From: Rhizoclosmatium globosum
Lineage: Eukaryota > Chytridiomycota > Chytridiomycetes > Chytridiales > Chytriomycetaceae
DNA length: 64,000 nt
Assembly (NCBI GenBank): GCA_002104985.1
Contig: MCGO01000044.1
Coordinates: 1 to 64,000 of the forward strand
Direction of reading: 5' to 3'
Of the stretch, positions 57,815 through 64,000 are shown piece after piece. Numbering within the stretch: position 1 is the stretch's first letter; the number at the start of each line of letters is the position of its first letter. The notes under the pieces were generated by a model. It was given only the letters and a program-made list of their open reading frames with translations. It had not been told where the DNA came from and made no database searches. The position numbers were made by a program, and so were the translations under genes.

Positions 57815-59914
57815 TTAAGCTCTGCGGGCTCTTCTCTGCTTGGCAACAAATGGAGTAGCAGAAGGGATGGTTGGTGGGTACACAATTCCGCTGGATTGCT
57901 GCAAGACACATCCATTAGTCCACAACCACCACACAAGGTTGTATGGTGCAGTGTTCTGGTAAGCACATTGGAACGTCTGTCCGTTCAAGCAAGTAGCAGA
58001 TCCAAACACAGAACATGCGTTGTTTGTGAATCCAGAAATCCATGGACCAACAGAACCAGTTGGAGCAATTGGAGCAACGACCCCCTGTGGGTACACAATT
58101 CCAGAAGACTGAGCCAGAACACAGGATGGAGCCCATTGCCACCACACCAACGCGTATGGAGCAGTGTTCTGGTAGGCACATTGGTAAGTAACTCCGTTAA
58201 GACATTGAGCAGATCCGAAAGTCTGGCATGCAATGTTGGTGAATCCAGAAGTCCATGAGGCAGCAGAGGCAGATGCAGTTAGGGTTGCTGGTGCTTGAGT
58301 GAGAGCAGCAATTCCTGGTGGCAAGACAATTCCAGAGGATTGTTGGAGGACACATCCGTTGGTCCAGAGCCACCACACAAGGTCAAATGGTGCAACATTG
58401 CGGTAAGCGCATTGGTAGGTGGCGCCGTTCAAACATTGAGCTGATCCAAAGACGGTACAGGCGTTGTTGGTGAATCCAGAAACCCATGGAGAGACAGTAC
58501 CAGAAGTAGATGGTTGGGATGGTGGGACAACTCCTTGTGGGTACACAATTCCAGAGGATTGTTGAAGGACACAGGATGGAGCCCATTGCCACCAGACCAA
58601 GTCAAATGGTGCAACGTTGCGGTAAGCACACTGGTAGGTAACTCCGTTCAAGCACTGGGCTGATCCAAAGGTAGCACAAGCATTGTTGGTGAATCCGTTG
58701 ACAGTTGGAGCAGCAGTTGGAGCAGGAGTTGGCGCAGCTGGTGCAACAGTTGGTGGGACAACAATTCCAGAAGACTGTTGGAGAACGCATCCAGTAGTCC
58801 ACAACCACCAAACAAGATCAAATGGTGCAACGTTACGGTAGGCACATTGGTAAGTAACTCCATTCACACACTGGGCAGATCCAAACACAGAGCAAGCATT
58901 GTTGGTGAATCCATTGATCCATGGGGCAGTAGTAGCAGTTGGGTTCTGGACTGGTTGTTGAACACCTTGTGGAAGAACAATTCCAGAAGACTGGGCAAGA
59001 ACACAGCTTGGAGCCCATTGCCACCACACCAAGTCAAATGGAGCAACATTACGGTAAGCACATTGGTAAGTAACTCCATTCAAGCACTGCGCGGATCCGA
59101 AAACGGTACATGCGTTGTTGGTGAATCCAGATGTCCATGCAGCTGGGGTAGCAGCTGGGGTTGCAGTTGGAGTTGGAGCTGCAGTTGGAACAACTGCTGG
59201 TGGAGCAACAACTCCTGGTGGGTACACAATTCCAGTAGACTGGGAGAGGACACATCCGTTAGTCCAGAGCCACCAGACCAAGTCGTATGGGGCAGTGTTG
59301 CGGTACGCGCACTGGTAAGTAGCTCCGTTGGAACAGGTCGCGGATCCAAAGGTAGCACACGCGTTGTTGGTGAATCCGTTGATCCATGGACCGACACTAC
59401 CTGTTGGTGCAACTGGTGGCGCAACTCCTTGAGGCAAGAAGATTCCAGACGATTGGGCAAGAACACAAACATTGGACCATTGCCACCAGACAAGGTTGTA
59501 TGGAGCTGTTGTCTGGAACGCGCACTGGTAGGTGACTCCGTTGACGCACTGAGCGGAACCAAAGACCTGGCATGGATTGTTGGTGAAGCCGGAGGTCCAT
59601 GGGGTTGGGGTGTTGGTGGCTGGTGGTGGAGGCACAACAACGGCGGTGGTTGGAAGGGGTCCTGGGTTGACAGTTTGAGGGTTCACAACACCTAAGATAA
59701 TTGGATAAGGTTAGTATTTTGGTGAAGAGGGTGGAATGGTATAAGTTTACTGAAGAGACAACATACCAGAGGTTTGTGGGAGAGCACAGTAGTTGACCCA
59801 AAGAGCCCAGGTTGGGGAACCAGCAGTAGCATTTGCGTAGTTACATTGAAGAGTAACACCGTTGATACATTGGGCAGCACCAAACGTGGTACAAGTGGTT
59901 CCAATGAGAGACAT
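57815..59914 (-). CDS. Nine-module Cys/Trp-rich repeat protein
   Basis: Two exons (minus): 59914-59767 and 59691-57815, giving 674 residues. The protein is nine copies of a ~45-residue module joined by Ala/Pro/Thr-rich spacers. Module pattern: FTNNAC, FGSAQC, NGVTYQC, AYRN.AP, VWW.W, then C and QSSGIV.P; that is, C-X7-C-X7-C-X18/19-C plus three invariant Trp. The first module fills exon 1 and begins right after the ATG (MSLIGTTC), so there is no signal peptide. The alternative upstream ATG is out of frame. The C-terminus is basic (KQRRARRA). The family is unrecognised. The conserved aromatic and Cys spacing suggests a disulfide-bonded carbohydrate-binding module (lectin-like), by inference only. 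A TATAAAC word lies about 65-70 bp upstream of the start (near 59984). It is downstream of and co-oriented with a Zn2Cys6 gene. Confidence 0.82.
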
Positions 59915-60726
59915 GTTCTTGTTCTTTGGTGTTCAAGTTTCAAGGGATGTTGCTGTGAAGGAATCAGTTGACACATAGCTGGCGTTTATATCTGTTTTCT
60001 CGTTGATTCCTTTGTGTTCAGGCGGCATATTGTCCCAGTCTGATTCGTTGTTTCGTTTGTTTGTACTCTGCAGTTTGTTTCCTTTGTGTTCTTTGTCTCA
60101 CTACCCGGCACATTGGATGATTAATTCGTTGTTTTCTTTGTGCTGTTTGCGTTCTTTGTTTCGTTATATCGTTTTGTTGTGTTTGTTGTGTTTGTTTTTT
60201 GTCTTTGTCCTTTGTGATTGCTGAGGGACAGCCTTTGTGTTCTTTGTTCCAATCACGAACCCTGCTCGATATCCTTTCTTTCACTGCACAATCAACTTTT
60301 GTTATTCCCTAAGATGCGTTGTTTGTTTTGTTGAAAGGTGTTTTTGTTTGATTCTAATCGAGTTGAACCTCTGTCGGATATTTACACATTTTTTTCCTAT
60401 GTTTCCTGCCAAACCATTTGCGCCTTTGAAAGGTCGCATTGACAGATGCCGATATAAGGATATTAAATATGGATATTCGTAATATCTTACCATACTCTTT
60501 ATTCCTATTTTTTTTCTGAACACAGCATAAAATCCACCCAATCTATGTTTCATCTCCTTTACTCGTTTATTCTTTTGTGTCCAGGCTGCATATTGTGCCG
60601 GTCTGATTTCTTGTTTGGTTAGGCTTATGCTTAACGTGTTTCTTTTTTTCACCTTGTGTAAAACAAAGAATATTCAAACAGCGTTGTATTACGTCGGTAC
60701 AATGAACCCTCGTTTTCTGACAATGT
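59915..60726. other. Intergenic spacer with a duplicated ~45-bp segment
   Basis: 812 bp between the repeat-protein start and the stop of the Zn2Cys6 gene, T-rich. The block TTTGTGTTCAGGCGGCATATTG...TCTGATTCGTTGTTT (about 60012-60056) recurs as TTTTGTGTCCAGGCTGCATATTG...TCTGATTTCTTGTTT (about 60573-60617). No gene is credible here. Confidence 0.5.
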
Positions 60727-62538
60727 TCAAATGTCTGTTATTCGGCGATTTTCGGTCCAAAACCCTCTCCAATTCTCTTCCTTCTTTCCTTGCCATCGCA
60801 AGCCTCCTTTGACTTCCAACCCCAACAGTCCCATAAATGCCAACGGCTCTTCTACAGCATTGGTCATATTGGAGATTCCGTGTGAGTCAATCCATTGAGT
60901 CTGATCTTGAATACCAGTCATTTCCTGCAACATTGCTTTCATTATTGGCAGAATCGGCCCCGATTTTCCTTCTTTTGTATTTTGTCCAAGATTTAAAAAT
61001 TGAGCAACTCCATTTTGCAAGTCTTCAACTGGTATTGGAACAAGGGACCTCCATTGTTCATTCATTCTACAGGTTAAAAACCATGCAGAAATTGCAGCCT
61101 CGAAGATTGGATACAAAAGTAACATGTTCATTGTTATCCCACGTCGACGTTCTTCAGTGAGGTTCGCAAGGAGCGAAACACAATTTATCATGTTTTGTGT
61201 CGCATTCAAAGTTTCTTTGATAGCCAATGTTATTATTTCATGAGTTGAAGAGTTCAATCTCGAAGGGACACAGCAGTCCAGTGCAGACAAGTACAGTTTA
61301 GAACGATGAAGCATAACAACAGCGGCATATAGGTCAAAATTCATCCAAACAAGGTAGAGGGCTGTTACAGGATTGTACAATCTTTCTACTCGTTCAAAAT
61401 CTATCCCCTTCATCAATAAATAATCATTTGGAATTTCAGACTGGGTTGATATCAGTTGAAGATGAAGATTGACTTCTGCAGCTGAGAATAACAAGTCTCG
61501 ACAAGATTTAGGCGCACATAAATGATGCTCTTTGATTGAAACTATTGATTCTCGGATCTTGCAAAATAATTGCAATGAATCGACTGCTCGAAAAGTGCCA
61601 GGGATGGGTCTCATTGGCTTGACATATCCAAATGACAATTCAGGAAGTCCAAGTTCCAAAGACAAACTTCGTTCAATTTCCAAAATTTGCTTCACGTTCC
61701 AATACAGTCGTCGACGCTCTTCGATTTCAATTTCTGTAAGCTGCAGTCCACAAAGCCACGGCAAATCATCGGGATCAATATCAAGCTGCAGCGTTTTCAA
61801 CATGTCAACAGCCATGATGAGAAATGGCAGCCCCAACTCCTTTTTGCTCATAATTTTTGAACAGACAAAAATCCAATAATATGCTCTTGCGTTAGACACA
61901 GAAGGCTTATTTGCAGCGAGAATCACAGCCTTTCTAGCGCGTTTGAAAAAGAGGAGATACGATTCCTCTGATGCGTTAGCACCGAGATAATAGGCAGCTA
62001 TTGCCGTTATCACAAGTCTGTACGGGAAAACATTAATACGGAACTTTGAAATAAACACTGACCGAAATGACGGCGGCTGTTGAAAGAACGTCAATAAGAA
62101 GTTCGAAGTATCGAAGCTATCCATCATTCCTCCCGCACGAGGACCTCCTGACATCATCGTGAAAAATGTGTGGACACACTCAAAGTCTCGCCACGTAGGC
62201 ATCAAGTCAGGATCTTGAAGTATCCATTCATCGTGATGAACATCAAAGATCATTGGGGCTTCCATCGCTTTTATGATTTGTTTGAGGGGACTTCCCTCGT
62301 TGCCAATTGATTCCCAGACAGGAGTATTCCAGGAGTTGATATCGTCCGCAATTTGGTTAGTTCCAATGTTGGGACTGAGGATACAGAAGGGTGGCCCTTT
62401 GAATGCCCCAATGGCTCTCACAGTCTGTTCCGGGTAGATGCAAGGAATGCCTCTGGTACGACAGCCAGAGCACCCACCGAGTTCCCTTGTGCAGCCCTTT
62501 TTGCTTTTTCGACAGTGTTCACATGATGTGGCTTTCAT
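60727..62538 (-). CDS. Zn2Cys6 fungal transcription factor (paralogue 2)
   Basis: A nuclear regulator, paralogous along its whole length to the gene at 10617-12527 (for example FFQQPPSF, RKAVILAAN, ERSLSLELGLPELSFGYVKPMR, NPVTALYLVWMNFDL). One open frame of 603 codons starts MKATSCEHC with zinc cluster CEHC...C...CSGC...C. At the position of the first intron of the paralogue it has 45 nt (62018-62062) bounded by GTCAGT and TACAG, in frame. Splicing would give 588 residues matching the paralogue exactly at PPSF-RLVITA; retention adds 15 residues. The second intron of the paralogue is absent. Its ATG is only 15 bp after the stop of the upstream DysF gene, so its transcript start must lie inside that gene or the two are co-transcribed. 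Confidence 0.87.
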   Translation of the reverse strand: MKATSCEHCRKSKKGCTRELGGCSGCRTRGIPCIYPEQTVRAIGAFKGPPFCILSPNIGTNQIADDINSWNTPVWESIGNEGSPLKQIIKAMEAPMIFDVHHDEWILQDPDLMPTWRDFECVHTFFTMMSGGPRAGGMMDSFDTSNFLLTFFQQPPSFRSVFISKFRINVFPYRLVITAIAAYYLGANASEESYLLFFKRARKAVILAANKPSVSNARAYYWIFVCSKIMSKKELGLPFLIMAVDMLKTLQLDIDPDDLPWLCGLQLTEIEIEERRRLYWNVKQILEIERSLSLELGLPELSFGYVKPMRPIPGTFRAVDSLQLFCKIRESIVSIKEHHLCAPKSCRDLLFSAAEVNLHLQLISTQSEIPNDYLLMKGIDFERVERLYNPVTALYLVWMNFDLYAAVVMLHRSKLYLSALDCCVPSRLNSSTHEIITLAIKETLNATQNMINCVSLLANLTEERRRGITMNMLLLYPIFEAAISAWFLTCRMNEQWRSLVPIPVEDLQNGVAQFLNLGQNTKEGKSGPILPIMKAMLQEMTGIQDQTQWIDSHGISNMTNAVEEPLAFMGLLGLEVKGGLRWQGKKEENWRGFWTENRRITDI

Positions 62539-62553
62539 TTTTATGATTATTTT

Positions 62554-64000
62554 TTAATATAAGGTTAAGAATTCATGGAGGAAGGAGTCACTGCCAACAG
62601 CTGTAAGTAATTCAAGACGATTGCAGTGATGAGTGATCTGAAAGAGAGCCGCCGCCAGACCCTCCTTATCCAAAAAGGGTAGGAGAAGTTTCACCACAAG
62701 CATACGTGATTTATCAAACTCCAGTTCTTGCAGAATAGCAGATACGGAATAAGGAGGAATCAATACATTCCCTGATAGAGGCAGAAGCTCCAGTTGTTTC
62801 CTCACAGTATCCACCTTTTGTCTATCCAGCGTGCACGACCGAACCAGCGTGGGCAACTGCAGAATCAGTTGAATAGAGGGATCAAGGACTGAATTTGAAA
62901 CAGCGCGTCTGAGTCGAAACCACTTTCTTTGGCACACATAGTGCGAGGGGGTTGGAGCCCCACTCCAATCACGCGATCGGAAACTAACGGCGTACGACCA
63001 GCCATCTGCGTCCACGTCTTTTCCCATATCAACGGCCCAGTCCGAGATCCACTAAGCCCATTAAATTGGTTGTTTAGTTGTTGTTATCTTGATTGCAAGC
63101 AGACAGACAGACACTCACTTCCCAACCCGCAGGAACAGGAAACGACATCCGATCGATCGCAGGGCCTCCGTTGCTGTTTGACCAGGGCGGACGGTCTGGG
63201 TGCAGTCAGAACACAGCACTGACAAAGCGCTAACTGGGAAACTAACAAACAAACTAACCAGTTGGAAGCAGCTTCTTGGCCGAGAATCGCGACTGCTCAA
63301 ATAGATAACATCCACGCCGATTCTCAAAGACTTCTTCTCGCACAACTTCGGGTGCTTGTGGTGCGTCTCTTGTGGGGAGAACAGGAGGTGGTGGTCGACG
63401 CGAAGGTTGTTGCATTCTCTTCCTTTCTTTCTTTTCTCTTCTTTCTCTTCTTTCTTATTCATTTTCGAAAGTTCCCAAATATCGATTTGTCAAGAAATCA
63501 AACTGTGGATTCCGTACTGCTGCCGCTCTTACATGCATAGGAACCAATAGTCCACGTCTATTCCTCCCCTCCTCAATCGGTGTATTCGAACAGGTCGACG
63601 ATGACGCAGCAGGCCGTCTTTCCACTAATCCTTGATTTCCTATATTGGTATCATTGGCGTTGGATGCTATGCTGGGAGAGTTTGCATCTGATATCCCTTC
63701 CACCACAAAATCACTTTGCTCTCGATACACAGCTTCACTCTCTTTCAGTAGCCGCTTGCAAAAGACGCGCATCACCTATTCCATATTTAGAGTGTGTATA
63801 GCTACAAAAAAAAATCACATATCTGACCTCATACAAAAGCCCTCCGACCACATTCCGTGGCGTCCTCCGCACTTCTTCATCCATTATTTCAGCCGATTCA
63901 TTTCCATCTGCGACAACTTTTTGTGGACTAGTACTTCTCTGATTACGTCGTAGATGCCGCTCTTCTTCACCCATTTCATCATCCTGGTCATCTTCGTCAT
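62554..64000 (-). CDS. Dysferlin-domain (DysF) protein, 5' end beyond the window
   Basis: Likely a membrane-contact or peroxisome/ER-type protein; DysF domains occur in fungal Pex30-like, Spo73-like and TECPR proteins. Exons (minus): 64000(or beyond)-63828, 63775-63533, 63418-63259, 63195-63119, 63051-62554. The N-terminal part seen is acidic and disordered (EDDQDDE, EEERHLRRNQRSTSP) with RRPPPPVLP. The DysF part is EVFENRRG...LLPTDRPPWSNSNGG (N-half), then PAGWEWISDWAVDMG and DADGWSYAVSFRSRDW...CQRKWFRLRR (C-half). A ~125-residue helical C-terminus follows. The frame in 63119-63195 is fixed by WSNSNGG and GWEW; the splice at 63419-63532 (polypurine acceptor) is least certain. The reading frame is open to the window end, so the start is not seen. 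Confidence 0.8.

Overview
This is a eukaryotic nuclear window, most likely from a chytrid (zoosporic fungus). The evidence is short spliceosomal introns (about 45-110 nt) in nearly every gene, two Zn2Cys6 fungal transcription factors, a fungal-type 5S rRNA gene, Thr/Ser-rich GPI-type surface proteins, a kelch/single-TM receptor-like protein, and secreted LysM-chitinases. The placement is an inference from gene content. All exon models are read by eye from splice-site consensus, reading phase and homology. Proteins whose exon lengths sum to a whole number of codons are the safest.

Layout. 1-6.6 kb is gene-poor: a 53-bp palindromic satellite, a ~141-bp alternating tandem repeat, CCTGACCTGACTT-type minisatellites, one intact-looking 5S rRNA gene (about 3259-3375) and two decayed, related element fragments. 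6.8-10.2 kb carries a 14-exon RecQ5-type DNA helicase (+). 10.6-12.5 kb carries a Zn2Cys6 regulator (-). 12.9-19.4 kb is a tandem trio of secreted LysM(x3)-Thr linker-GH19 chitinase genes (-). 19.4-27.1 kb holds a probably broken GPI-type surface protein gene, a gene for an acidic/basic protein with a fourfold TMAAT-containing repeat, and a kelch membrane protein (+). 27.2-30.7 kb is a tandem trio of related multi-pass membrane proteins (-). 31.2-35.1 kb has a small GPI-type protein and a 1028-residue coiled-coil protein (+). 35.2-38.5 kb is a URI1/Bud27 unconventional prefoldin (-).

39.0-42.0 kb is a TIR - STAND/NB-ARC-like NTPase - TPR gene (NLR architecture). It carries one apparent frameshift and one in-frame stop. 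A PIF/Harbinger-like element (41950-44778, 3-bp ATT duplication) sits exactly on its stop codon. 44.8-57.7 kb is a transposon graveyard with a Tc1/mariner-like transposase relic, internally deleted Harbinger derivatives, microsatellites and small unrecognised ORFs. 57.8-59.9 kb encodes a protein of nine Cys/Trp-rich modules without a visible signal peptide. 60.7-62.5 kb is a paralogue of the first Zn2Cys6 regulator, and 62.6-64.0 kb is the 3' part of a dysferlin-domain (DysF) gene that runs off the window.

Functionally, the LysM-GH19 cluster (chitin binding and cleavage), the surface proteins and the multi-pass receptors fit a wall- and surface-interaction neighbourhood. Each Zn2Cys6 paralogue lies next to a lectin- or chitin-type gene, which makes local regulation conceivable but unproven. 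The TIR-STAND-TPR gene and its transposon-rich flank look like a rapidly turning-over innate-immunity-type locus.
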